This document shows, in pieces, positions 21,196 to 34,008 of a stretch of 64,000 bases of DNA. The first letter of the stretch is position 1, and each line of letters opens with the position of its first letter. Source of the stretch: Cycas panzhihuaensis (lineage: Eukaryota > Cycadophyta); contig CM041465.1 in the NCBI GenBank assembly GCA_023213395.1, positions 112,041,741 through 112,105,740 of the forward strand, read 5' to 3'. The translations under genes were made by a program, and so were the position numbers. The notes beneath the pieces were generated by a model, which saw only the letters and a program-made list of their open reading frames with translations, was not told the DNA's origin and made no database searches.

Positions 21196-21942
21196 TGCAA
21201 AAGTTTAGGGGGAAACCATGCTTCCAACCTGTCAAAATTTTTACGTCCAAAACATTATTGTCACATGATCTAACTTAGGTGACAAATGATCAAGGTATTA
21301 TCTCGATGATTAGTTAAGTGAAATAACATAGCTCAAGAGTAAGGCTTGGAAGCTTAAAGCCCCTTAAACACATGAAACAATACCTTAAATACCTATAGAG
21401 GAGAAAAACATAATGATTCAAGGTTGGTCGCTATAGTTTTACCTCATTAGCGGGCGTCTTTTAAAGGATGGATTTTTCTTTTATTTTTATTATTTTATAT
21501 TTTTTTAATATTTTGTTACTTTTATATTATTTTTATCTTTTTAATTATTTTATAATTTTTTATAGTTATATATATATATATATATATATATAAAGATTTT
21601 AAAAGGGGTTTTTTATTTTTTTGGGTTTTCGTAAATAGGAGTTGTATAAAGGAAATATGTAAAAAAAAGGAAAGGATGATAAAATAAGAAAGGTGAGGAT
21701 ATGGACCATGGAGGAGTGGTATAACCTATAAAAGCCATATTCTAGTCCAATATGTACAAGTATACAAGATAGTTTATAATTATTTCAGAGCATGGTGATA
21801 GTTTAGGCTCTCACTAGAGCATATGAAAAGCTTTGGTAGTATGGCTTAGCTTCAAAAAGGGGCTATATAAGCCTAGTGTTATTACCATAGTTTAACCTCT
21901 TCATTGAGTGTCACTCAGAGGTTAGACTAGGGGGATTGCCCC

Positions 21943-22043
<101 letters not shown>

Positions 22044-22084
22044 CCAATGGGTGGCCCATTAGGATGAAGGAGGATTATCTATTA

Positions 22085-22477
22085 ATGGTAGACAATATAT
22101 AAGAATGAAGTTCACTAACCTATCTACTTCAGTGCTGAGTCCATGAGAATATGGTGAATGTCAATAGAGGAAAACTAAATATCTAACAAATATGGCTAAA
22201 GATCTCCATTGTATATAATAGAATGGTAAACTTAAATGAGATGGGATACAATAATCTAGAAGTCACAATACAACGTAATAGAACCATGGTGGAACTGTAG
22301 TTCATCTATCAAGGCCTTTATGATAGTAGTGTACTCAGCTTAATTATTAGTGGACTCTAGTATATAGATTCAAGATCAAACCAAGGTATGCGTAAGGTGA
22401 TCTCAAATGACTTAGGCTATAGTAGAAGACCCTAGACTCCCACAACTACCCCCATCAGTGTGGATGATCAATGCCAT
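22085..22477 (-). pseudogene. Old relic of the family's second RNase H
   Basis: From the ATG at 22477 downward the minus strand gives MALIIHTDGGSCGSLGSST, then ESTNN-stop-AEYTTIIKAL, then LQFHHGSITLYCDF, then IVSHLI-stop-VYH, SSIDIHHI and a decayed C-terminus. This follows the 3' RNase H of copy 1 segment by segment (TDGRSCGNLGPST, ATNNEAGY, CFHHGSIVLLCDSQ, VVSHLTQVYH, SSVDIQHI). It keeps the catalytic Glu (AEY) that copy 1 lost. Stops are mostly at former Trp, Gln, Arg or Glu codons. It shows that the extra RNase H has long been part of this family. Confidence 0.82.
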
Positions 22478-22667
22478 AGGGATATGTAATGATGACTCAA
22501 GATGGGATCCCTAAATAAAGGGATATAGTGGTAATCGATGATCAACTAAAGAGGCTCAAGTAGGCATGTAAATTTAATTGAAATAACATAGACACTTAGT
22601 CCTTAGGAGTGGCTATGTATAAGAATAAAAAACTCCTCTAAAATTTGACTTAAGCAGTAGTTGAAAA

Positions 22668-22940
22668 CTGACTTGTTAAAGAGCTAAAACTATGATAGAA
22701 GTCCACTCTAAAACATAATTGTTGATGAACCTAAACTATGACAATCAAGATTCAAAAGGTCACCTACTAATGAGCCTAAACTATGGTAGTATTAAGCTTC
22801 AAAAATCACCTACTAACGAGCTTAAACTATGGTAGTCTTAAGCTCTAAAAATTTACCTACTAATGAGCCTAAACTATGGTAGTCTTGAGATCTAAAAAGT
22901 CACCTATTAATGAACTTATAAATTATGATACTTAATCTCT
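22668..22940 (+). repeat. Tandem array, about six units of 46-47 bp
   Basis: Unit starts at 22761, 22807, 22854 and 22901 give periods of 46, 47 and 47; two more diverged units precede them. The core TAATGAGCCTAAACTATGG resembles the conserved motif found before the young LTRs (TAATGAGGTAAAACTATGG). A second loose array of 45-55 bp units built on CCCCATG-AATT-ATAGG follows at 23010-23200. Confidence 0.85.
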
Positions 22941-23229
22941 CATGCTACAACAAAAAGATCTTACCTCCAAAGCATGGTTAATGAGATAAAACTGTGACCA
23001 CTTAGTTCAAAACCCCATGCAATTAATAGGAACCCTTAGTAGTACCTTTGGTTCAGTAAGTTGCAAGCCCCATGTAATTTATGGATACCTTTGATAATGT
23101 AATGGACCATGTTATAAGTCTCATGCAGTTTATAGGTATTCTTTTGTTAATTTATCCTTTAAGCCCTATTTATTTAGTAGGCACTCTAATAACACTTTTC
23201 TATTAGTCTTATAATGAAGGTAAGGTTCA

Positions 23230-25760
23230 CTTTCAATAGAATCTTTGATATTTTTTTTTTGCTATATCCTCCTGTCATCCATATATGCATCATTTGATAC
23301 CTTTTGCTACAATTTCTAAGATACCTTTATGTTTGATACATTGCAACTTTTACCAGCTTCAGGTGTTAAGAGGGTAAATGTTTCACTAAAATTAGGCCCT
23401 TGACTGATTCTTGTATTATAATTTTCTTTAATTGATCATCAATGCATTTCTTATAAATGAAATCATATTTTATGTTTGAAGAAATATAATGAAATATATT
23501 TACTTGATTTTGTATGATTTTGATGAAATATTATTATGCCTTTGAGAATGATCGATGTTTAGATAATGATGAGTATATTTTATAGCTTCCATATGCTGAT
23601 AAATAAAACCATAGTGTTAAAATCTTTTTGTAATACATTTTAATATACTTTCTCCTTTGAAATACCTTTTTGTTATCATCTTTCCTCTTGATTTTTATAC
23701 TTTAGCTATCAATTTTTTATATATTTTAAGCTTGTGCTTAATTTATCATTTCTTCTAGGCTACTTTCTCTCTTTCATAAAGTCTTTTTACTCTAATTTTT
23801 TGTAATATTATTAATTTTTTATAAGTTTATTTATTAAAATTTCATCATCTTTTTAATATCACCAAAAACACGATCGATCATATTTTATGTAGAAAGCCGC
23901 ATTTTTTGTTCTACATAAAATGCGACCAATTGCACTTTATGTATAAAATCACTTTTTTGACTATTATGCATGTAAATTTTTTTAGTCAAATGCATTATTT
24001 CTTCTCTATATTTTGTATGATTTTGCCTAGATTTCATGCTAACTCCTTCTTTCTCACCTAGAAACCCTTAAAACCCTTCAGAATTGATCGAAGAGTGAAT
24101 AGTTGGGAGTTTTAGGCGGTTGCATCTTTGAAGGAAAAAATTTAGGAAGTAAGAAAGAGAGAGAATCAAGAGGGAAAGGAGCTTAGAATTCTAGAAACTT
24201 GGACTATTTTACTAAAATATGATTTTCAAAGGCTCGTCGAGCTATCTTATCATCTGCAAAATCTCAATCCAAGCTCCATCATTTTTTAATAAGTATGTTA
24301 ATACTCTTCTACCATCTCTTTTTGGTTTTTGAAGGATTCTTTTTGCTTACGTTGTGTCTAGTATATCTTTCCTTCTTCTTCTTGGTTATGACTTATGTGT
24401 CTTTTGTCTTGGTGGTTTTTTCCTTAGAAAGATCTAAGTTGAAAGGGAAGCCCTTTATGGAATGTATAGGAGTTAGGTAATAAGAAGAGAGTTTTTCCTC
24501 TTCTTGATAACATATAGCTTTACTCCTTCCACTCTCCATAGTAATCTTAGCTCTTTATAAGATGACTTTGGTCTCATTCTCCCAATTTTAATGATAGTTA
24601 TTTTGTTCTTCTTAATTTTTTCTTTCTTGTTGCCTATTTCAAGGGGGAAAATAGAGAAAGATTGGTTAATAAAAGGAAGAATGCTATCTTAAGGCATATA
24701 TATGGTTATAAATTAGAGTTCTTTTGGTTTTCAAATATAATTTCCTCGATTCTCTTTTTTCCCCTCCTTCTTATGAAAGATGTTTGGCTAGAAAAAAGTA
24801 AAGGGAATAAACTTCATATGATATTGTTTACTTTTTTCTTTCTTAGGAAATATATTGAATTCATGATCTTTTATGGTTTCATATTGTCAAAATTATCATG
24901 AAATCTTTCTATAGTCTTAACTTAGATTGTTAAATTAATTGCATGCATTTTGTTTATGCTTGTTTGTTAGATTTACACCTTTCACGATATCTCTTATGAA
25001 CTAGTTTGATGAATTTTGAACTTGCATGTTAAGAATTCATCTTGCATATTATAGCTTTTAGTTTACCTCGTTTGTTTAAAGTCTATCTACTAATGAAAGT
25101 TGTAAAAATCCATCAACTGTTATACCTATAAGTGGAGAAAACCTAAAATAAGCCTTATACCATCTTATAATTTATCTTCCAGGCATGTATGAATGGCTTC
25201 CTTTCTAAGTATTACTTTTTATTTAAAGTACAAGTTTGTTTGAAGTTCTTCAAGGTAGATCTTTCTTTATTTTTGACAAGATTACTTCTCTTTAGAAAAA
25301 AAATAAAAGGTGCATGTCATTCATTTTTTCTTTATTGAGTTTAAAGAGTAATTTACCTTTGATTCATTAGTCTTTTGTTTACTTCTATAAATGTATAATC
25401 TTGGAGTTATTTGTTTTGACATTTCTTATAGTTGAATAAACCTAAAACATTGAAAAAATATAAGAAAATGGGTATCAACAAATCTAAAGATGAAATAAAA
25501 AACTTTGTTAGAATAACTCCAAACTTAAATCTCCTCTACTTGATTATGTAGGCTAGAATATTCTCTCACTAGGTGCTGTTCATACATCCTAGCCTCTTTT
25601 AAATCATTTTCAACCATACAACACAACCAAGTAGAGACTTCTCCTTAGGAGTTGGATAAAGCTAGTTCTAGGGCTCCTACAGGTTGACAAATATCCCAAT
25701 ATTTAATTGAAATAAAGGAAATATAAAGTTGTTGATAGGTAATTAACTTAGACTAATTCC
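23230..25760 (+). repeat. Arm B of the 2.4-kb direct-repeat pair
   Basis: Partner of 17474-19960, about 5.7 kb away, same orientation, diverged by many substitutions and small indels. The frames at 24295-24480 and 24662-24901 are hydrophobic because the sequence is T-rich and are not conserved in arm A, so they are not called genes. Edges are approximate; similarity fades over about 100 bp at each end. Confidence 0.65.
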
Positions 25761-26799
25761 TAAACAACTAGAGTTCTCTAAATTTAGAGCCTTTAAGTTG
25801 AAAGGGAGGATGATAAAGTAGACTTGGAGGAGTTATCTTTATAGAAGTGATAAGATTTTGATCTAGAAACATATTTATAAATGTTAAAACATGACATGAG
25901 GAACTAACTTGATTGGATAATACCTAATTTGATTACATAATCTGATAGAAGTTAGACTCAATAGTGGAGGGAAGGTTTTTTGGAGGAGATACTTGGATGA
26001 AAGAATACATAATATCTTCCTAAATAACTACCTTTATTAGGAGATAGATTGTAGTGATTATTTTAATTTCTCTAATTTCTCTCCTTTATGTTGGACTTAA
26101 TTTAGGATGGCTATTTAGAGGGGACATCTCATCCTCTAGAGAGAGGAGATCTAGATGCTTATGCATAATAAGTTTCTCTCTATATTGATTGAACCAAGTC
26201 ATCTAAAAGGGATACTTATAATAAGATGTATGATTAGATGAGGGAGTAGTGGCCAAAGAGGAATATACCTATTGGAAACTAAAAGAAACACGTGTAATAG
26301 TGATTATGGCATCCTTTATATGATGTATGCAAAAGACACACCTAAACTTTAACTCATAAAAGGATAAGCCTAACAAAGGAATTTCTTGAGATAAAAGAGG
26401 ACTATCTTAAAGCATACCATTATCATTATTAGCTTATTATGAATAAAAGGTAGTTTAATGAATTAAATCTTATACCATTTGAGTAAGATTAATTCAACAC
26501 CTTATAGAGTGAAGGGGTAAAGTGCCTTCCACAAAATTAGGAGTGCATACGGGAAAAGGATCTAAAGAGTTTTGAAATGTCTTTATGTATAATTGACTTA
26601 ATTAAGAGCTTTCCCCTAAGGGAATAATATTAATCATGTTAACACTCTTAATGTCTTGGTTAGGTGTTGAAAGAGACATAGTGATGAAGTACTACACAAA
26701 ACCCAAAGATTGGAAGAAGTATTCATAAGAGTTGAAGGTCTCTCATATTTCCATAATGGTTTGCACAAATGGAATAGACTACTTAATAGGTTTATTCTT
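25761..26799 (-). other. Decayed stretch after the relic protease
   Basis: Weak minus-strand matches to the protease-RT spacer of copy 1 appear around 26330-26290 (HH-x-KDAIITITRV versus SHIITRV). Beyond that I cannot recognise coding sequence, and no RT is seen. Confidence 0.4.
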
Positions 26800-29700
26800 T
26801 TGTTTATTAACCTTCAGCTCTCTTTCATGAATGAATTTAAGCTCACCAAAGAGCAATGAATAAGTAGTAGACATCCAATTGATCTAAGACCTCCCTAAAA
26901 GGATATTGTATTCAAAATTAAGGTTTAGGATGGTTAGGTCAACCATAACTATTTTCCTTTATAAGGTGAGGGGGAGTGTGGCTTTTCTTAATAACACTTT
27001 TTGGTTCTTGTCATATCCTTTATAAATCCACTCACAAGGTGCATAGGCAATAATATTTAAATCTCCTATAAGGTGAAGTAGGATTGTGTTCATGGATTAG
27101 CCTTCATTAACAATAATATATCAGATATTGATCTTGTCTTTATAGATTTCAATGTAAAAATAATAGGTATTATTAGACACCTCTTCTTCTCATTAGGTAG
27201 AATTGGAAAGATCAAAAGTGAGGGAAATATTTCATGGGGAATTGGATATAGAAATCCCTAAGGCATCAATCAAGAGTTGATGTTGCTCTAGGCAACTCTA
27301 CAATAAATCCATAACTCAAATCTCAGTAGGAATGGTTGTTAACTCATTGATTAGTGAGAAAGATCCATCCTTCATAGTGGAGGGGATGGATCGAAAATAA
27401 ATAGGTCTAGGTAGGATAAGGGACAACAATTTAGGGATTTTTATTGGTAAATCTTTAGGACATTTGGACCCTATAGTGTTCCTTATTACCTTGACCATAT
27501 TAATTATTCTCTAGTCTTTATACCTTTGGGATGTGGCTAGTTGTAGTTATTAATATGTTTATTTCCTCCCTTAGGCAATGTGATATGTTTCTTTTTGGGT
27601 TTAAAATTTGAGCTCTTATTATCACTCGTGTTATTTTGTTTAGTCTTTCCTTTGTTTTTGTCCTTGGTGTCCTTAGGATTATGGTTAAGTAAAGAGTCCT
27701 TATGGATTAACTAGTCTTAATTTGGTATAGGAGAAGGATTATTGCTTTGAGCCTTATGACCCGTTTCCTAAACCACATGATACTCATCTTGATCATGAGT
27801 ATTAATTTGGTGGTAAGAACACTAAGGAGTCTTCTTTAGTAGGGGAGCAAGAGGGCCTTTCATTTCTTTCATTTAACATAATAAATAACTTTAGTTTCTT
27901 ACTTTTGTTTAGAAATGGGAAGATTTTTAACACATAGCTTAGTGTTAATGGTGCACTCAAGGGCCCTAATAGAATATGTAAGATGATCATATGTATAATC
28001 ACCTTGATTATTTTGGGTCCTTAAGAGGAGACCTTTGCTGGAGTAGGCTTGCCAAACTTATTAATTCTTTCTTGAATCTTAAAAGCTTCAAGTGTTAAAC
28101 ATTTATTAATGGTTTTCTTATAGGTTTAGGGACTAAGTTTAAGGATCTATAAATGAACATAACATCTTAAAACATTAGTGAAAATGTTAAATAGAAGACA
28201 TGAGTCAAAGCGGGAGTGACAAGCTTAGATCAAGTCTTGGAATCATCTTATGAAATTACAAGATAATTCATCATTATTTTATTTAACAGATAAAATAGAC
28301 TTGATGTTAATTTTGAATGGCCTAGCAATATTAAAGTATGCAATGAAGTTATTGATCAACTACTAGAATGATAAAATCAAAAGAGGTTGAAGTCGATAAA
28401 ACCACCTCAAAGCATCACCTTGAAGTGATTTTGGAAACAACCTCACTATGATGTAATTGTATGGTAGGAAGTTAACACATGTAAGTACAAATACTTATAC
28501 ATGTCCAACAGGGTCTTGCATTGATTCTCCTAAGAATGTTAATAACTTAGGGATAAAAGTAGGCATTAATTAAAGAAATACCTCTTATGGAAAAGGCATC
28601 CTCATGTAGTTAAAGGATGACCTATAGGGCCTCAACATAGGGAAGGGTTGAGGAGGGGGATATTGATAAAGAATAAAGGTTCTATATGAGGGTTTCTTAT
28701 AATGTGGTAGATGACAAGGTAGGGGATATGAAGAAGATAACCACACAATAGGATTAAGGTGCAATCCTATTTGAGCGATAGGATATTATGGAATGAAGTA
28801 ATATATTGTAGATAAAGGACTATATGTCATAGGTATAATTGTTAAGTGTAAGTAGGTCTAAGACCATGAAATGGTAATCCATCTAATTACTCTAGATATC
28901 TACTACTAAGGGATGTTATAGTTAATAAGAGGAATGTAAATATGAGGACTACCATAGGAGACTTGGACTGTAACACTGGTGTAATATGTGGGACATGGAG
29001 GAGCAAAAGGTGTAGGTCCTTTATAAAACTAATAAGGCAGAGTTCTCGTAAGATATGACATAGTTTCATAAGGTGGAGGGAAAGGATTCCCTTGGCCAAG
29101 GTGAGAAACACCATGAGAAGGGATGGGACCAGTTGGTGGAACCTATGAAGTAGTATGAGGGAACTTATACATACTTATAAGAGACGGTCCTTTACTAGGT
29201 CTTAAATGAGGGAACTAATATGAAATGGAAGGTTGATACACATACCCTAAAGTAAGTTGTTGGACTTGGTTAGTGCTCTCAAGTGGATATCATATGAAAA
29301 AGTGGTCACATAAGGAACTTTATCTCCTCCCTACATGATTTCAACTTGTCCTTAGACTTGAAAGTAGACTAGCCTAGTATCTCTTATCTTATTAGGAGGA
29401 ATAAGAGGTGCCTTTGGGGTAGGAAGATGAGGGTGGTCAACATGTAGGGGTGAATGCTCCAAACGAAAAGGCCCATATTACTCCTAATATTAATTAAGAA
29501 GGGGATGAAAAGGCAATGGCATAATGTGAGTATCCAAATAAAAAAGGTCCTAGTATCATAGAATGGGGGTAAGAGAATAAACCCTAGTAAGCAATGGTTC
29601 TAAAAACGGATGGGTAATATGATCTATATGAGCCTCTTCATGAATGGAAGTAGAGGCTACTAGGTAAGGATCTCCTAAATGTGGCTTAGGGTATTTAGAA

Positions 29701-29885
29701 TAGTCTTACTCTATAGGGACTCTATACAAATCATTGGGGCCCTTAGGAAGGTACACATATATCTCACAATCCTTACAACTAGTATAACCCTTGTAAGATA
29801 CATAACCTTCTTGGGCTTCATAATCTTTATAGTGATCATACTTAGAGTCCTAAGGAGGGAGGCCTTATTACCTCCTTAATCTCCT
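26800..29885 (-). pseudogene. gag: Old AT-rich relic of the family's gag and protease
   Basis: The order and spacing match the GC-rich copies. Near 29880 the frame reads GLPP and then KYDHYKDYEAQEGYVSYKGY (compare GLPPLLEDPEYH in copy 1). Near 28420-28260 it gives LFPKSLQGDALRWFYRL, FIAYFNIARPF and IKSILSVK (compare LFPRSLQGDALKWFYRL, FINYFDVARPF, MKSLLSLK). Near 28100 it gives KCLTLEAFKIQ. The linker DGSFSLINELTT lies near 27380. The protease site is decayed to IIVNEG-stop-SMN (27061-27122), and FEYNILLGRS near 26910 matches DYNLLLGRP. Stops at TAA/TAG/TGA replace Gln, Trp and Arg. No RT or integrase follows, as in copies 2 and 3. Confidence 0.82.
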
Positions 29886-31473
29886 TAGTTATGTAGTATG
29901 AGAAGGAGTCTCCAACAAAATAATGATGCAATGATGGTGATGAAAACTCAAGGAAAGGATAAGAACCCTGAATGAAAATGAAGGAGTTTATCTAATTGAG
30001 GAAGCAATGAGATAGTGAAAATATCTTATAAAGGATCTCAAGAAAATATGAAAGATTCAGGTTTAAAATTATGTAACTAGGAAGCTTTGGTAACTCCCTA
30101 GTATCTTGAGGCCAACCATCTATTAGATCTATATGAAAAGGAATTAATGGTGATATGTCTAAAGGGTGGACATTTTAACCAACCTCTCTAAAGAGGTCTC
30201 TTTACTTATATGCTAGATGAAAGATGTATAGATTGAATTAAATTGCAAATTAAACTACTTCACATTTGCATAATAAAATCAAATAAACTTCAACTACCAT
30301 TAGCACTCAAATTAATCAAATAAGTTAAATAAAAGTCCCCTTAAACTTAGGGAGGTCACAAGCAATATTTAAATAAGTAAAAAGATCATTGGATTTCATT
30401 ACACCAAAGTATATGTTCTAGGTTTTCTTTATTTCTACATAAAAAATCCTTCCTATGGATGAAATTCTAACCTAGACCTCTATTCCCACCCTAAAAAAAA
30501 AATTTACATCATGCTAGCTAAGACTAGGAGGACTAATAAGAGTGGGAATCTAGGAGAGCTCAAATCCTATATTAATGACCCTATTAGGTGTTAGCCACTA
30601 GTAACTCCCTTTCTTAGTGATGATTCATCTATGAGGATGAATAGCCTAGGGATTCCCACATCTAATTCTAATGAATTCCCATACTTAGAGGTGAAGGTAG
30701 AAAGATGAAGTTGCTCTTAACCTAAAGGATAATAGCAAGCAACCTCATTTAACATTCAAAACATGGTTAGAAAGAGATAATCGCAAGGAAGGAGTATTTT
30801 ATATAATGGGGATGTTAACTCCCAATTGATCAAAAGACTTCTAATGATAAAAACTATTTATCCTATGAGAGGACAAGCTTGTACACCAAGGATGCCAAGT
30901 CTTGAGTGATTAAGCAAGTCCTAAATAAAGAGACATATCCTATCCTAAAGGAGACCAAATAAGAGAAATACACGTATACAACAAAGTATAATATGCAACT
31001 CAAGATTGAATATAAATAATAATCATGCATACAACATAATAATTAAAACATATATAGATGGATGCATTTCCTTATCTTTCTTTTGTTTGTTTTATTTTAG
31101 TGAATTAAAAAAGAAAGTAACTAAGTACATAAGCAAAAATAGAATCCATGTTCTTTCATTACACTTATAGTTATCTAAGTTGTTATTATTTCATCCTCTT
31201 TTCAATGTTTTTACAACCTATTTACTAGAAAGTAAAACAATATGGCAATCAATAAAATATAAAATTTTAACTTTTGATCCTAGTCTAAACATTCACTTCC
31301 TCTCCTTTTGTTCTTTTAATTAAACAAGGAAAAGAAATTAATCAATAATTCAATAGACAATGTAAGTGAAAATCTATTCCATTTTCTTCTTCTTCTTCTT
31401 CTTCTTCTTCTTTTCTTTTTTCTTAATTTGTGTAATTTTAAAGATAAGAAGAAATGTTTTGACAGATGGAAAT
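29886..31473. other. Unassigned AT-rich stretch
   Basis: It should hold the 5' leader and perhaps an LTR of the gag relic, but I recognise no LTR edge or primer site. No coding signal was seen on either strand. Confidence 0.4.
31383..31412. repeat. (TTC)n microsatellite
   Basis: About ten TTC units just upstream of the copia 5' LTR. Confidence 0.95.
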
Positions 31474-31864
31474 TATTAAAACTAATAATATCACCTTCAT
31501 TACCATGTATCATGTATGTACTTACATATATTTGTGTAATATTAGGTGACCCTCGTTTGTAATTTAATCATATTATGTAAATGTGTTAGGTCTGCCACTT
31601 GGGCCAATATGTTGGCCAATTATATTATTGTAAACCTTGGTGGATTGTCTATATATTGAGCATTTCCTGCATTATTTATATATTAGATTATCATTAATGT
31701 CAATGCTCTACTAAATTGGAGCCTCATGGAGTGAAAATTTTGTTCGTGAACCTTGTCACATCTTAATTCTACTCTTGCATGATTGAATATTTCATTATTT
31801 CAATAGTTTTACTTTCTATTTTGTCAGATGCATGTAGTATTTAGATCTTCAAAGAGTTTTCACA
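31474..31864 (+). repeat. 5' LTR of the complete copia element
   Basis: It starts TATTAAAACTAAT (TG changed to TA) and ends TTTTCACA. The primer site begins at the next base. It aligns without visible gaps to 38453-38843. Confidence 0.9.
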
Positions 31865-31876
31865 TGGTATCAAAGC
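31865..31876 (+). other. Primer binding site (tRNA-iMet, one change)
   Basis: TGGTATCAAAGC, one G-to-A change from the canonical TGGTATCAGAGC, directly after the LTR. Confidence 0.88.
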
Positions 31877-34008
31877 CATTCTATGCTTTATTTAGTGTTA
31901 TTTTGAGAGACAAATGAGAAATAGAGGCCCATTAGCTTATAGCAACACCATATTCCCATGTTTTTTAAGCTTTTCTCTTAATATTGGATGATCTCTAGTC
32001 AATCTGAAGCCATTATTGGTGTTTTAGAGATTGTAGTAATGTGCATTTATTGAGTTTCAAGTTTATTGCAGGCCATGTAGCTCTCACTTCTATTTTTTAG
32101 TTGAAACAGCTCTATTTTAGCCCTTTTTTCAACCTTAACATGTTTTTTCAAGCTATATTTCCCATCCAAGTGAAGTTTTATTGATTGCAGTAGTCCTCTA
32201 AGGCTACTCAAGCCTTGTTATAGGTAGTTTCATAGAGTTTTTGTGTCTTTGCTTATTTGTAGCCCCAAACATCTATTTAACCTCCATGAGCTATTGTGAC
32301 TTCATTTGACATCATTTTTCTTCATTAGAGCTCCAAATCTATTGAAGAGTAGGTGTAATAAGCTATAGATATGATTCACAGTAAGCAAGATAGAAGCTGA
32401 ATGAGTTTTAGGCTCTATTTAAGAGTGTAGGATGTTAAAATGTCACCCAAACTCATGCATAAGCCATGGAGATTTATGGATCATCTTCTAATTGATTGTT
32501 TGACATATATTAACTTTATATTTTATAAAGTTAAGTTGCATTAAGTTAAATTTAACTTTTAGCTCAAATTCGATAAAAAAGAGGCTTTAATCAGATCACA
32601 TTGACTTTCCATATGATCACACTTTTAGTATAAAGGGGCAAAACTCAAATTAACTTAATTATCTTTTATATTTTTTGCATTTGAAAAAAGTTTAGGCCTT
32701 ATTTCATAATTATTTAAAGTCCATAATCCCCTTAGCTCTCTAGTGGGTGGTCACATGCTACAGTACAATGATCGGGTACTAACTTTCAAATGGGCTTAAG
32801 CCCAATCTTCATGTTTTTTAGCTCATAAAAAGTACTTATTATAGTTTCTATTATAACCTTCCAACCAAGAGTCTGAATCAAGCATCATTTGAACCATTTG
32901 GAAAGTTGACTTAGATGGATATAGTTTCAAATTAGTTTGAGCTTAACTTATGTTCAATTTGTAGAAGTTTAAATCTGCTAAATTTGGGTAATTTTTTTAG
33001 CATTCTTAAGCTTTCTTTCATCACTTGAAGGCTTAAACTCAAATTTTTATAAGATTTATTACTACTTTATACTTCTATTGATTGCTAAGTAATTGTTCTA
33101 ATCTAATTTTTGGGCTAATAAAGTTATTGTAGTTAGTGTTTTGTTGGTGTTCTCCTTAGAGATTGAAGTGGATGCTCTTGGTGCAATCCCACTCAAAGAG
33201 CTTTCTAAACCTCTTATTTTCCTCTAATCTCTTGATTTTTTAACTTTTCTTTTAAAAAGAAATCTTGCTTTTAAGCAACTCACCTTAAAATTAATATTTA
33301 ACTTAAAATATTAGCTAATATAATCTTGAATTAACAAGACAACTTTACCAATATTATAAGGGAAATGATTAGGACCCCTAAAGTTATAACTCTATACATG
33401 CCTTTAGTATTTCTCTAATTTATTAATGAAACCATTGGCTATAAGGTGTATAGAATGGTAAGTTAAGGTTACAAACTTTTCTTTAGTAATTGCAAACTTT
33501 AAGTTCTCACTGCTGCATTTGTCGCTAAGTATGAGTTCGATGTAGGTGGATCCACAAATAAGGGTGGGTCTTTTAACTTCATAGTAACCCATATATTGAG
33601 GTATATAGAGTTTTAAGTTCATGTATTGGTATATAGGGTCCCTAGTTTTCCACTCGTGGGTAGGTGCCACTATACATAATAGTAATTGAGAACTTTCCTA
33701 GAGACCCTAAAACTTAGAACTCTAGATTAGTAACCCCTAAGTAGATTAGTAAACAAGCACTTAAAACTTAAAATCTAAAACTAAAATACACTTAGAAATG
33801 GTATCATAAATGTTATTATCAAATACACTTAGAAATGGCATCATAAATATTATTATCAAATACAATTAAATGCAATGACCTCAACAATTTTATCCCTTGA
33901 AAAAAAAAAGTAAAAAACCTACTTATTATGAATGACTTTTAGGCCTATATCAATGGTGGCATTCCCTTGCCTACACCAATCTAAAATCCTAATGAATCTA
34001 GCATCACA
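31877..34008 (+). other. Long leader of the copia element
   Basis: 2.1 kb without coding signal. It holds a 37-bp tandem repeat with two copies and a partial third (33784-33865). The minus-strand frame at 33404-33670 has no family resemblance and is not called. Confidence 0.5.

Noticed and set aside
22668-22940. CRISPR-like array
   Set aside because: Units are contiguous and degenerate without unique spacers; it is an ordinary tandem repeat in a plant genome.
23010-23200. A second tandem array as a gene or centromere satellite
   Set aside because: Four loose units only, no coding frame, too short and diverged for satellite DNA.
24295-24901. Two hydrophobic frames that look like membrane proteins
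   Set aside because: They lie in T-rich repeat arm B, are not kept in arm A and match no family I know; T-rich codons give Phe and Leu by composition.
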